NCBI RefSeq assembly: GCF_000158175.1
Contig: NZ_DS999411.1
Span: 3,062,749 to 3,126,748 of the forward strand
Length of the DNA stretch: 64,000 nucleotides
Direction: 5' to 3'
Source: Luminiphilus syltensis NOR5-1B
GTDB lineage: Bacteria > Pseudomonadota > Gammaproteobacteria > Pseudomonadales > Halieaceae
Position 1 is the stretch's first letter. Each line of letters opens with the position of its first letter. Position numbers and translations under genes: made by a program. Under the pieces are notes generated by a model. That model was not told the DNA's origin and searched no databases. It was given only the letters and a program-made list of their open reading frames with translations. This document shows, piece by piece, positions 35,514 through 44,080 of this stretch.

Positions 35514-36452
35514 ATGACTGAACCGCTTTTTATTCTGCACCACTACGAGGCATCGCCCTACGCAGAGAAAATACGTCTGTTGCTGGGTGCCGCCGGCTTG
35601 AGCTGGAGGTCGGTATTATCCCCGCCACAGCCGCCGAGACCGAATATCGACCCCCTTGCTGGGGGCTATCGGCGTATACCTGTGGCACAAATCGGGGCGG
35701 ACGTTTTTTGCGACACCGCACTGATTGCCGAAGAGGTTCTCGCGCTGTCGAACAACACTGACCTCAACAGCCCGGCGACCGATCCTGAAGTCGACGAGTT
35801 GGTCGAACGCGCCGAAGGTGATGTCTTTTTCGCGGCGATCACCAGTGTGCCGCCGCTGCGGGTGCTATCGACGCTACTGCGATCATTCGGCCCCCTGGGC
35901 GCGCTGCGATTTATAAAAGACCGTGGCGCAATGATGAAAACGGCCAAGGTCAGACCACCCAAAGCGTCAGAGGCGAAAGCCCTGCTCGATGCCCACCAGG
36001 CCCAGCTCAACGCAGTGCTGTCGCGACGCGACTATCTGAATGGCGATGGCGGGCAGGCGGGGTTGGCGGACTTCAGTGTTTACCATGCACTATGGCTTGC
36101 AAAAACCGTGGGGCAGCAGCCCCTGCCGGCCGGTATGGAGGCGCTGTCAGACTGGTTTGAGCGAATCGACGCGATCGGGCAGGGGAACCGAACAGAAGTG
36201 GCGCCCAGTGCCGCTTTTGAACAGGCCCGAAACCACGAACCCCGGGCGATCACAGAGCCGGGGCAGGACCAGCGTTTAGGCAGTAGGGTCGCGGTGGCGC
36301 CGAACGACTACGGTCTTGATCCCGTCGGAGGAACATTGGTCTGCGCCAATGACAGCCGCATTATTGTTGGCAGGGACACACCCGATATGGGGACCGTACA
36401 CGTGCATTTTCCCCTGCAGGGCTTCGAGATCCGATCAGTCGATGCCGCCTGA
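35514..36452 (+). CDS. glutathione S-transferase family protein with C-terminal extension
   Basis: GST-fold protein of 312 residues. The thioredoxin-like N-terminal domain begins FILHHYEASPYAEKIRLLLG, and RRIPVAQIGADVFCDT supplies the cis-Pro and glutathione-binding region. An all-alpha domain spans about 90-215. The final 90 or so residues form an additional beta-rich domain absent from ordinary GSTs. A clear AGGAGG ribosome site precedes the ATG. Substrate unknown; detoxification of electrophiles is the general role. Confidence 0.85.
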   Translation: MTEPLFILHHYEASPYAEKIRLLLGAAGLSWRSVLSPPQPPRPNIDPLAGGYRRIPVAQIGADVFCDTALIAEEVLALSNNTDLNSPATDPEVDELVERAEGDVFFAAITSVPPLRVLSTLLRSFGPLGALRFIKDRGAMMKTAKVRPPKASEAKALLDAHQAQLNAVLSRRDYLNGDGGQAGLADFSVYHALWLAKTVGQQPLPAGMEALSDWFERIDAIGQGNRTEVAPSAAFEQARNHEPRAITEPGQDQRLGSRVAVAPNDYGLDPVGGTLVCANDSRIIVGRDTPDMGTVHVHFPLQGFEIRSVDAA

Positions 36453-36581
36453 CCGTACAAACCCGGGTGCGAGCCCCTTTCGCTGAATTTGAATAAGCCC
36501 TCAATGACAAGCCCTGCGGCCCTCGCGACGACCCGAACAATGCAACGCCCGGCTGGGCGCTCTCGCCCGATAAACGTGGTT

Positions 36582-36953
36582 TTAGTGCAGTGAGTGGATG
36601 GCGATCGACTTGGCGATGGCGTCGATCGGAACCGCTCCTTTGAATTCAAATTTAACGTTACCCAACGAGGAATAGCTGAGCTCGAGCTCGCAATCGAGGT
36701 CGAGAGTGCCCGCGGTCTCCACTGCAAACGCCACAATGGTGCGGTAGGGCAACGAGGTAAACGCTTTCTTGCGACCGGTAATCCCCTGAACGTTGACAGC
36801 GATGAGTCGCTTGTTGGTAAACACAATACCGTCGCGCATGCTTTTATAGGCACCGAGCACTTCCTCATCGTCGAGAAGTAGCCCCTGAACCTTCTCCGCA
36901 TAATCATCATCGGGCTTAAGCTTGAAGACTTCACCATTGTCAAAATCGATCAC
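36582..36953 (-). CDS. bacterial PH-domain protein
   Basis: Protein of 123 residues resembling the bPH_1 (PF08000, YokE-type) pleckstrin-homology-like fold: SMRDGIVFTNKRLIAVNVQG with the following K-x-SLPY is the core signature. GTG start with GAGGAA about 6 bases upstream. No signal or membrane segment. Function unknown. It follows the cyclophilin gene on the same strand by 9 bases. Confidence 0.8.
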   Translation of the reverse strand: MIDFDNGEVFKLKPDDDYAEKVQGLLLDDEEVLGAYKSMRDGIVFTNKRLIAVNVQGITGRKKAFTSLPYRTIVAFAVETAGTLDLDCELELSYSSLGNVKFEFKGAVPIDAIAKSIAIHSLH

Positions 36954-36962
36954 AGTATTTCC

Positions 36963-37610
36963 TCACTGTTTAATAATGGGTGTCACCGTGACGGACTCAA
37001 TCAACACGGGTTCGCGCAGCAACTGATTGGCCACATAGGGGTCATCAGCGGCGGAGTCGGTAGCGCGACCATGGATATCCCGCACCACCGCCATGCCCTC
37101 CACGACGCGACCAAACGCTGCGAACCCCTGCTTGTCGGGATTCCTGACTGCGCCAAAATCGAGTCCTGGCTGATCGCCGATACAGATGAAGAATTCGGCG
37201 TCGGCGCTACCCACCTCGTAGCGTCCCATCGAGATCACGCCGTCCCGATGAAGAATGCCGGTGTCCTCGGTGCTCTCGTGCGCAATCGGCGCCATTCGCG
37301 GGGCGTCTTCCCGGGCACCCCCCTGAATAACACTGATGGGCGGCGAACCATTGTCGTTCTCCGGTGACACGGTCCGATAGAAGCTTCCGCCCTCGAACGC
37401 GCCTGCATCGATGTAGGACAGAAAGTTGGCCACGGTCACAGGTGCCACATCAGCATCCAGCGCCAGCTCGATGGTCCCGGCCTCCGTCACCATCGACACA
37501 CGGTGGGTATCCGCCCAGGTAGAAACGGGCGCACCAAGCAGGGTTAGGAGCGCCAGAAGGCGCAGCGGCCGTAAAAAGGCGTGCGGTTCGTTGGGCCGAT
37601 GAGTGATCAT
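36963..37610 (-). CDS. periplasmic cyclophilin-type peptidylprolyl isomerase
   Basis: PPIase of 215 residues that assists protein folding in the periplasm. A signal peptide (LRLLALLTLLGAPVSTWA) is cleaved near residue 33. The cyclophilin fold is seen in IELALDADVAPVTVANFLSYIDAG, GSFYRTV, SVIQGGA and FFICIG. I chose the ATG at 37610; the much longer in-frame opening up to 38024 is antisense to the YghU-like gene and is rejected. Divergent from yghU with 49 bases between. Confidence 0.9.
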   Translation of the reverse strand: MITHRPNEPHAFLRPLRLLALLTLLGAPVSTWADTHRVSMVTEAGTIELALDADVAPVTVANFLSYIDAGAFEGGSFYRTVSPENDNGSPPISVIQGGAREDAPRMAPIAHESTEDTGILHRDGVISMGRYEVGSADAEFFICIGDQPGLDFGAVRNPDKQGFAAFGRVVEGMAVVRDIHGRATDSAADDPYVANQLLREPVLIESVTVTPIIKQ

Positions 37611-37659
37611 CTGCGTAGCATAACCAGATTTCAGCAGAAACGGAGCAGGTGTCGACAAA

Positions 37660-38514
37660 ATGAGTGAAGCCGACGAGTACCAACCGCCGCGAGTATGGAC
37701 GTGGGACACTGACAGCGGCGGACGGTTTGCCAGTATCAACCGGCCCATCGCCGGTGCCACTTCGGATGCCGAACTGCCTGTCGGTGAGCATCCGCTGCAG
37801 CTGTATTCGCTGGGCACGCCCAACGGACAGAAGGTCACTATTTTGCTCGAGGAACTCCTCGCCCTCGGCGAATCAGGTGCCGAGTACAACGCGCATCTGA
37901 TCAAGATCATGGATGGCGAGCAATTTTCCTCGGGATTTGTCGCTGCCAATCCAAATTCCAAAATTCCGGCCCTGGTGGATCGCTCGGAAACGGAGCCGAC
38001 TCGGGTCTTTGAATCCGGTGCCATTCTGGTTTATCTCGCAGAAAAGTTCGGGCATTTCCTCCCCACGACCCGCGAGCAGCGAACCGAGGTGCTGAACTGG
38101 CTGTTCTGGCTGCAGGGGTCGGCTCCCCTATTGGGCGGTGGCTTCGGCCATTTTTACGCCTATGCCCCCAGCAAAATGGAATACCCCATCAATCGCTATG
38201 CGATGGAGGTCAAACGGCATATGGATCTGCTGGACCAGCGCCTCGCAGCCGTGCCCTTCATCGCCGGAGATGAGTACTCCATCGCCGATATGGCCATCTG
38301 GCCCTGGTATGGCGGTCTCTCCATAGACAACCATTACGAAGCCAGTGAGTTTCTCGACGTTGCGTCCTATAAGAACCTGACCGCGTGGGCGTCAAAGCTT
38401 GGCGAGCGCGAGGCCGTGCGACGGGGTCGTCTGGTGAATCGAACCTGGGGTGATGAAGCGTCGCAGTTGCCCGAACGACACAGCGCTGCGGATTTCGACA
38501 CGATCAACTGGTAA
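37660..38514 (+). CDS. yghU: glutathione-dependent disulfide-bond oxidoreductase, GST family
   Basis: Nu-class GST-like protein of 284 residues, close in length to E. coli YghU (288). Characteristic segments are the long N-terminal arm with PPRVWTWD and FASINRPIAGAT, then LYSLGTPNGQKVTILLEELL, SSGFVAANPNSKIPALVD, FESGAILVYLAEKFG and IWPWYGG. Family members bind two glutathiones and reduce disulfides of small thiols. It stands alone, divergent from the cyclophilin gene. Confidence 0.92.
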   Translation: MSEADEYQPPRVWTWDTDSGGRFASINRPIAGATSDAELPVGEHPLQLYSLGTPNGQKVTILLEELLALGESGAEYNAHLIKIMDGEQFSSGFVAANPNSKIPALVDRSETEPTRVFESGAILVYLAEKFGHFLPTTREQRTEVLNWLFWLQGSAPLLGGGFGHFYAYAPSKMEYPINRYAMEVKRHMDLLDQRLAAVPFIAGDEYSIADMAIWPWYGGLSIDNHYEASEFLDVASYKNLTAWASKLGEREAVRRGRLVNRTWGDEASQLPERHSAADFDTINW

Positions 38515-38532
38515 CTACCGGCTGGCTTCCTA

Positions 38533-39159
38533 TCACTTGATAAAGCCGATAATGGCGACGAAGTGCGCCATCGAGCCGAACAGCACGAAGAGGTGCCAGA
38601 TTCCGTGGGCATGGTTGAGTTGCTTGAGCTTGTCGAGCACGTAAAAGATCACGCCCACGGAATAGGCAATACCACCACCGAGCACAAAGCCGAATCCGAC
38701 GCTTCCTAGCCGGCTGGCCAGACCCTCCATAAAAAGCGATGGAACCCACCCCATCAGCAGGTAGATCGTAAGCTGCAACGCATGGATCCGCCGCTCGATA
38801 AACAGATCAAGCCACAACCCAATAAACGCGAGTATCCAAAGGCCGACGAGAATCTGTGGACCGCGGCTATCCCAGTACAGCACCATCAGGAAAGGGGTGT
38901 AGGTACCTGCGATCAGAAGATAGATAGCCGCGTGGTCGAGCTGCTGGAACAGACGCTTTACCGACGCCATGGGAAAGCTGTGATAAAGCGTAGACATGGT
39001 GTAGAGCAGGACCAGTGTGGTACCAAAGACCGAGAAGCCAACAACTGCCTGCCAGCTGCCCATCTCGATACCCTGCGTAATCAGGGCGCCAAGACCGACC
39101 AGCGCCAGTGCCGCGCCCACCACATGAGAGATGCTGTTGAATCGTTCACCGTAATACAT
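38533..39159 (-). CDS. trhA: hemolysin III / PAQR family membrane protein TrhA
   Basis: Integral membrane protein of 208 residues with seven predicted transmembrane segments. The signatures RFNSISHVVGA, STLYHSFP, LDHAAIYLLIAGTYTPF and HGIWHLFVLFGSMAHF contain the conserved Ser, His and Asp metal-site residues of the PAQR superfamily. Proposed roles are membrane homeostasis or ceramidase-like lipid hydrolysis; haemolysis is mostly historical naming. Convergent with yghU, 18 bases apart. Confidence 0.92.
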   Translation of the reverse strand: MYYGERFNSISHVVGAALALVGLGALITQGIEMGSWQAVVGFSVFGTTLVLLYTMSTLYHSFPMASVKRLFQQLDHAAIYLLIAGTYTPFLMVLYWDSRGPQILVGLWILAFIGLWLDLFIERRIHALQLTIYLLMGWVPSLFMEGLASRLGSVGFGFVLGGGIAYSVGVIFYVLDKLKQLNHAHGIWHLFVLFGSMAHFVAIIGFIK

Positions 39160-39334
39160 ACACTAGCTTCTCACCATCGCGAAGGCGACGGACTTGGCTC
39201 CTAGACTGGGGGCCTGATTGTAATACCGTGTTCCCGCAGAATGAAGTAACGCCGTGAGCGAGAGGTCAACGCCGCATTGCTCAATGGCGGTATACCGCGA
39301 CCAGGGCCAGACGTATCCCCAGGAGACTATGACA

Positions 39335-41266
39335 ATGAAAAAGCCATCGCCCCAGCGGGGTATTACCGCGAAAAGTGCAGCCGCCAGCGGTATCCGGCGA
39401 CGGGATTTTCTTGGTGGCACACTGCTCTCTGCAGGGGCGTGTGCCTTATCGCCACTGGAACTCCTGGCCAGTGACTCTAAAAGCGCCGCTGGCTACAAAA
39501 GCACCGCTGGCTACCCACCGGCATTGACCGGTCTCCGGGGCAGTCACCCCGGCTCTTTCGACGTCGCGCACGCCCTGGCGTGGCGCGGTGAAACATTCCC
39601 CGCACCCTCCTCCATTGACGATCAGGACTACGATCTTATTGTCGTCGGGGGTGGTATCTCTGGGCTCGCAGCCGCCTACTTCTGGCGCCAGGAGCATGGC
39701 CCCGATGCCCGCATTCTTATCCTCGATAATCACGATGATTTCGGCGGTCACGCGCGGCGCAATGAGTTTACCGTTGATGGCAGGTTGATGCTGGGCTACG
39801 GCGGCAGTCAGAGTATCGATACCCCGGGCAGCTACTCCCCCGCGGCGGCACAGCTATTGCGTGATCTGGGCATTTTCACCGATCGTTTCTATGACTATTA
39901 CGACCAACAATTCTGGAACAAGCAGAAACTCAGCCGCGGCTTCTGGTTTAGCGAGGAAGTCTATGGCCGCAACGTTACTGCCAAAGGTATCCAGACCTGG
40001 AGTCGCGCAACGGAGAAGTTGACGCAGGGGGATATAGCCGCCTACCCGATTCCCGAGGAGGCCAGGCGCGGATTTTTTCAGCTGCTTAACAGCGATACGA
40101 ATTTTCTTGCGGATATAGCCCCCGAAAAACGTCGTGAATGGCTGATCACCCATAGCTACAAAGAGTTTCTGCTGTCAAAGGCCAAGATGCCAGAAGATGT
40201 GTATTTCCTGCTGAGAGATGGCATGCGAGGGTACGGCGGTGTCGGCCAAGACGCCATGCCTGCCCTCTGGGCACAGGAGCAAGAACTCCCAGGCACCCTC
40301 TACCTCGATTTACCACCGCTGCCCGAATCGTCAGCCGAGGAGATCGATGAGCCCTACATCTTTCACTTCCCCGACGGTAATGCCAGCGTCGCCCGGGCAC
40401 TGGTGCGTGATCTGATCCCCGGCGTCCTGCCCCCCTCCACAATGGAGCAGCTGGTGCTGGCCAAAGCCGATTACAGCGCACTGGATCGGGCCGACAATGC
40501 CTGCCGGTTACGCTTAAAAAGCACCGCTATTAAGGTGGAACACAGCGCCGGTGAACGCGAGGTCGAGGTCACCTATGTGCGCAAGGGCACCCCAACCATG
40601 GCAAGGGGAAAACACGTGGTCATGGCCTGCTATAACGCCATGATTCCCTACCTGTGTCCCGAGCTGCCCAAAGCCCAGCGGGAAGCTATTACCTATGCTG
40701 AAAAAACGCCGCTCGTGTACGTGTCGGCGGCGTTCAAAAACTGGGAGGCCTTCGCCAACCTCGGGATGCGAGATATCAAGATTCCCCAGCCTGACATGAT
40801 GCATTCTTTTAGCATGGATTTTCCCGTGAGCATGAGTGATATTGAATACCCAACAGATCCGTCGCAGCCCGTGTTCGTGCACGGCAGCTATATCCCCTGT
40901 GTTCCCGACTCCGGCCTCGACAACAAAGAGCAGTATCGACGTGGACGACGTGAGCTTTACCAGCTCAGCTATGACGACTTCGAACGTCGGCTGCTGCGCC
41001 AGTTCGATGGCGCACTAAGCCCCGGAGGCTTCGATATCGAGCGCGATCTGGCGGGGCTCACCATCAACCGCTGGCCCCACGGTTACGCCTACGAATACAA
41101 CCCGCTGTTCGATGACCCGTCATTCGGCGTCGACAAAGGTCCCCATATCGCCGGTCGGGCGCCGATCGGACGGATTTCCATCGCCAATTCGGATTCCTCG
41201 GCCTACGCCTATGTCAACGGCGCCATCGATGCTGCGCGACGCGCGGTTTCCGAGCAGGCAGGGTAG
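39335..41266 (+). CDS. Tat-exported FAD oxidoreductase, spermidine dehydrogenase-like (copy 1)
   Basis: Flavoprotein of about 643 residues. Twin-arginine signal IRRRDFLGGTLLSAGACALS, then PPALTGLRGSHPGSFDVAHAL, the FAD-binding DLIVVGGGISGLAAAYFWRQ and DNHDDFGGHARRNEF. The overall pattern matches, as I recall it, Pseudomonas SpdH, a periplasmic spermidine dehydrogenase. I chose the ATG at 39335 because AGGAGA is about 8 bases upstream and the paralogue also begins MKK; ATG 39329 is an alternative. A second, clearly similar copy follows after 269 bases. The true substrate may be another amine. Confidence 0.82.
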   Translation: MKKPSPQRGITAKSAAASGIRRRDFLGGTLLSAGACALSPLELLASDSKSAAGYKSTAGYPPALTGLRGSHPGSFDVAHALAWRGETFPAPSSIDDQDYDLIVVGGGISGLAAAYFWRQEHGPDARILILDNHDDFGGHARRNEFTVDGRLMLGYGGSQSIDTPGSYSPAAAQLLRDLGIFTDRFYDYYDQQFWNKQKLSRGFWFSEEVYGRNVTAKGIQTWSRATEKLTQGDIAAYPIPEEARRGFFQLLNSDTNFLADIAPEKRREWLITHSYKEFLLSKAKMPEDVYFLLRDGMRGYGGVGQDAMPALWAQEQELPGTLYLDLPPLPESSAEEIDEPYIFHFPDGNASVARALVRDLIPGVLPPSTMEQLVLAKADYSALDRADNACRLRLKSTAIKVEHSAGEREVEVTYVRKGTPTMARGKHVVMACYNAMIPYLCPELPKAQREAITYAEKTPLVYVSAAFKNWEAFANLGMRDIKIPQPDMMHSFSMDFPVSMSDIEYPTDPSQPVFVHGSYIPCVPDSGLDNKEQYRRGRRELYQLSYDDFERRLLRQFDGALSPGGFDIERDLAGLTINRWPHGYAYEYNPLFDDPSFGVDKGPHIAGRAPIGRISIANSDSSAYAYVNGAIDAARRAVSEQAG

Positions 41267-41535
41267 CAAGCGCCCTGCCCGCCGGGTTCCGAATCCCGAG
41301 CATACGCAGCCTCGAGTGCACCGCACCCCGGGAACGCCCATCGGGTACCGACGACACGGGAACGACAAGGGGCGGGCGTCGAAAGTCACGCCTACTCCCC
41401 GACTGGCGTCGGTAATACGGTCCCCTTAATTCTGATAATCTCAGCCGGCATAGTGGCGCACCGAACCTGACCAAAGGCGGTCACGGGCACCCCTGGGTAG
41501 AAGAGTCATATTCAATTTCAGCACAGGAACAGCGG

Positions 41536-43443
41536 ATGAAAAAACGATCGCGGATAACGCAATCGAGGATGCAGCGGGGACAAACCGCCGGCCTTACGCG
41601 CAGGGATTTCCTCAATGGCACGCTACTCACCGCCGGCGCCTGCGCCCTGACGCCGCTGGAATTGATGGCGGCGGCACCGAAGACGCCCTACCCACCGGCT
41701 CTCACCGGGCTTCGAGGCAGCCAACCGGGTTCCTTTGACGTTGCCCATGCCCTCGCCTGGCGGGGCGAGTCCTTCTCCCGCCCAACGTCGACCAGCGAGG
41801 GTGAGTACGACCTTGTTGTGGTCGGCGGCGGCATTTCCGGCCTGGCGGCCGCCTACTTCTGGCGCCAGGAAAAAGGGCCCGATGCCCGGGTTCTGATCCT
41901 CGACAACCATGACGATTTCGGCGGCCATGCACGGCGCAACGAGTTGTCGGTCGATGGCAAACTCCACGTCGGCTATGGCGGAAGTCAGTCGATCGCCAAT
42001 CCAAGCGGTTATTCATCCGTCTCAAAAAACTTGCTGCGAGACCTGGGTATCTTCACCGAGCGTTTTTACGACTACTTCGATCAGGATTTCTTCAGCAGTC
42101 GCGGCCTCAAGGACGGCATCTGGTTCAGCGAATCGGTGTATGGACGCAACGTCACCGAAGAGGGTCTGAATGTGTGGAGCGAACCGGGCAAGGTTCTGGC
42201 CGCCGAGACGGTAGCGCGTTATCCGATCAGCGAACAGGGAAAGCAGGATTTGCTGCGTTTGCTCAGCAGCGAGCAGAACTATCTCGCCGACATCCCCCCG
42301 GCTGATCGTCGCGAGTGGCTGGGAAACCACAGCTACCGGGATCTGCTGCTCGACAAGGCCCGGGTGCATGAGGACGTGTACCTGATGCTGCGGGACACCA
42401 TGCGCGGCGAGGGAGGCGTCGGCTGGGAGGCCATGCCGGCGTCGCTGGCACACCGTTTCAGCCTTCCGGGCACGCGGCATCTCGGAGTAGAAGCAACACC
42501 CCACGGAACCGAGGAGGAAGAGGAGGAGCCGTATATATTCCACTTCCCCGATGGCAATGCCAGCGTCGCCCGCTCGCTGGTGCGCGCGTTAATACCGGGG
42601 GTGCTTCCCGGATCGACCATGGAAGACCTCGTTCTCGCCCGAGCGGATTACAGTGCCCTCGATAGCAGTGATAACCCCTGCAGGCTACGACTCAACAGCA
42701 CCGCAATCGAAGTCCGCCATAACCCCGACCAACGCGGCGTCGATGTGACCTACGTGCGCAACGGGACCAGCGAGCGAGTGCGGGGAAAGCACGTGGTCAT
42801 GGCCTGTTACAACGCCATGGTGCCCTACCTGTGCCCCGAGTTACCGGAGATCCAGCGCGAAGCCATCGAATACGCCGAGAAAGTCCCCCTGGTCTATATC
42901 ACAGCGGCCTTACGCAATTGGGAGGCATTCGCCAATCTGGGTTTCAAGCAAATCATGGTGCCGCAGCCGGAGCTGATGCACACCATTGAGATGGACTTTC
43001 CGGTCAGCATGGGCGGCGTGGAGTACCCGCAGGACCCATCGATGCCGACACTGATTCATGGCAGCTTCATTCCCTGCGCCCCCGATTCCGGACTGACCAA
43101 CAAGGAACAGTTCCGGGTTGGCAGACAGACGCTATACCAAATGAGCTACGACGACTTCGAAGCCGGGATCTTCAAACAGCTCGATGGTGCGCTTGCCCCA
43201 GGCGGCTTTGATGTGGAGCGCGACGTGGCCGCGGTGACAGTCAATCGCTGGCCCCATGGCTATGCCTACGAGTACAACGAACTGTTCGATCCTGCCCATT
43301 ACGGCCCGGACCTCGGTCCGCATCTGGCGGGTGCAGCCCAACTGGGCAGAATATCGATTGCCAATTCCGACTCAACCGCGTGGGCGTTTGTAAGCGGCGC
43401 CATCGACGCGGCGAGACGTGCCGTCTCCGAGCAGACAGGGTAG
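41536..43443 (+). CDS. Tat-exported FAD oxidoreductase, spermidine dehydrogenase-like (copy 2)
   Basis: Paralogue of the preceding protein, 635 residues, aligning over its whole length. Tat signal LTRRDFLNGTLLTAGACALT, FAD-binding DLVVVGGGISGLAAAYFWRQ, DNHDDFGGHARRNEL, and the shared segment HVVMACYNAM-PYLCPELP. The copies differ throughout in both protein and DNA, so the duplication is old and both appear intact. The most variable zone is about residues 310-335, where this copy has a run of five glutamates. The cupin gene follows in the same direction after 88 bases. Confidence 0.82.
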   Translation: MKKRSRITQSRMQRGQTAGLTRRDFLNGTLLTAGACALTPLELMAAAPKTPYPPALTGLRGSQPGSFDVAHALAWRGESFSRPTSTSEGEYDLVVVGGGISGLAAAYFWRQEKGPDARVLILDNHDDFGGHARRNELSVDGKLHVGYGGSQSIANPSGYSSVSKNLLRDLGIFTERFYDYFDQDFFSSRGLKDGIWFSESVYGRNVTEEGLNVWSEPGKVLAAETVARYPISEQGKQDLLRLLSSEQNYLADIPPADRREWLGNHSYRDLLLDKARVHEDVYLMLRDTMRGEGGVGWEAMPASLAHRFSLPGTRHLGVEATPHGTEEEEEEPYIFHFPDGNASVARSLVRALIPGVLPGSTMEDLVLARADYSALDSSDNPCRLRLNSTAIEVRHNPDQRGVDVTYVRNGTSERVRGKHVVMACYNAMVPYLCPELPEIQREAIEYAEKVPLVYITAALRNWEAFANLGFKQIMVPQPELMHTIEMDFPVSMGGVEYPQDPSMPTLIHGSFIPCAPDSGLTNKEQFRVGRQTLYQMSYDDFEAGIFKQLDGALAPGGFDVERDVAAVTVNRWPHGYAYEYNELFDPAHYGPDLGPHLAGAAQLGRISIANSDSTAWAFVSGAIDAARRAVSEQTG

Positions 43444-43531
43444 GAATCCCTGATCGCTGGCTTCTGGTACATAATAGGGGCGCAGGCATTGATCCCGCGC
43501 CGTCATTCTGAACCCCCTCGAGGAGAACATC

Positions 43532-43978
43532 ATGCAAGGACACATCAAACGGGCCGCACTGTTCACCGCTGCCGTCGCGCTATCAACCACGGCGCTGGCT
43601 GAGACACCGCAACCGGCAGAGCTCACCCCCGAAGACCAGGCCGGCGCGATTTTTGATTCGCCGGAAACCAGCGTGACCGTCAACGAAAACGGCACTGTCA
43701 AAGACATCACTTCACTGCTGTCATCCGACGGCAAATTTGCCTCAGGCATGTACAGCGCACCGGCTTCGCGCTGGGAAATTACCGAACCCTACGGCGTCGA
43801 TGAGTTCATGTACTTTCTGGAAGGCGGCGTAACGCTGACCTCGAGTGATGGCACCGTCACCGAAATCACCGCGGGCGACGCCGTGACCATCCCCAAGGAG
43901 TGGACCGGTATCTGGGAGACCGAGGGCTATCGCAAGATCTGGGTTATTTACTCCGCCGATGGATCTGGGCTCCAGTAA
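43532..43978 (+). CDS. secreted cupin-domain protein
   Basis: Protein of 148 residues with a cleavable signal peptide (FTAAVALSTTALA, cut near residue 23) and a single cupin barrel. GVDEFMYFLEGGVTLTSSDG and AGDAVTIPKEWTGIWE are the two cupin motifs, most like the Cupin_3/DUF861 group. The first motif lacks the usual paired histidines, so metal binding is doubtful. GGAG lies 8 bases before the ATG. It may act with the upstream amine-oxidising flavoproteins. A strong bidirectional terminator follows. Confidence 0.8.
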   Translation: MQGHIKRAALFTAAVALSTTALAETPQPAELTPEDQAGAIFDSPETSVTVNENGTVKDITSLLSSDGKFASGMYSAPASRWEITEPYGVDEFMYFLEGGVTLTSSDGTVTEITAGDAVTIPKEWTGIWETEGYRKIWVIYSADGSGLQ

Positions 43979-44021
43979 CAGGCAAATCAAAAGCGAATCT
44001 TTCGCGTCGAATTGTTCATAA

Positions 44022-44057
44022 AAAAACCCCGGCACTGCACAGTGCCGGGGTTTTTTT
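44022..44057. terminator. bidirectional rho-independent terminator
   Basis: CCCCGGCACT / AGTGCCGGGG, a perfect 10-bp stem with a GCAC loop, flanked by A-rich and T7 tracts. It lies between the convergent cupin gene and TonB receptor gene and can end transcription in both directions. Confidence 0.93.
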
Positions 44058-44080
44058 ATTGAAAACCGAGCGAGCTTTTT

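Noticed and set aside
37611-38024. 138-codon N-terminal extension of the cyclophilin gene
   Set aside because: The extension is antisense to the yghU coding region and would place the signal peptide inside the protein.
39335-43443. Tandem flavoprotein genes as an assembly artefact
   Set aside because: The copies differ in length and sequence throughout, including DNA-level differences, and are separated by unique sequence, so they are real paralogues.
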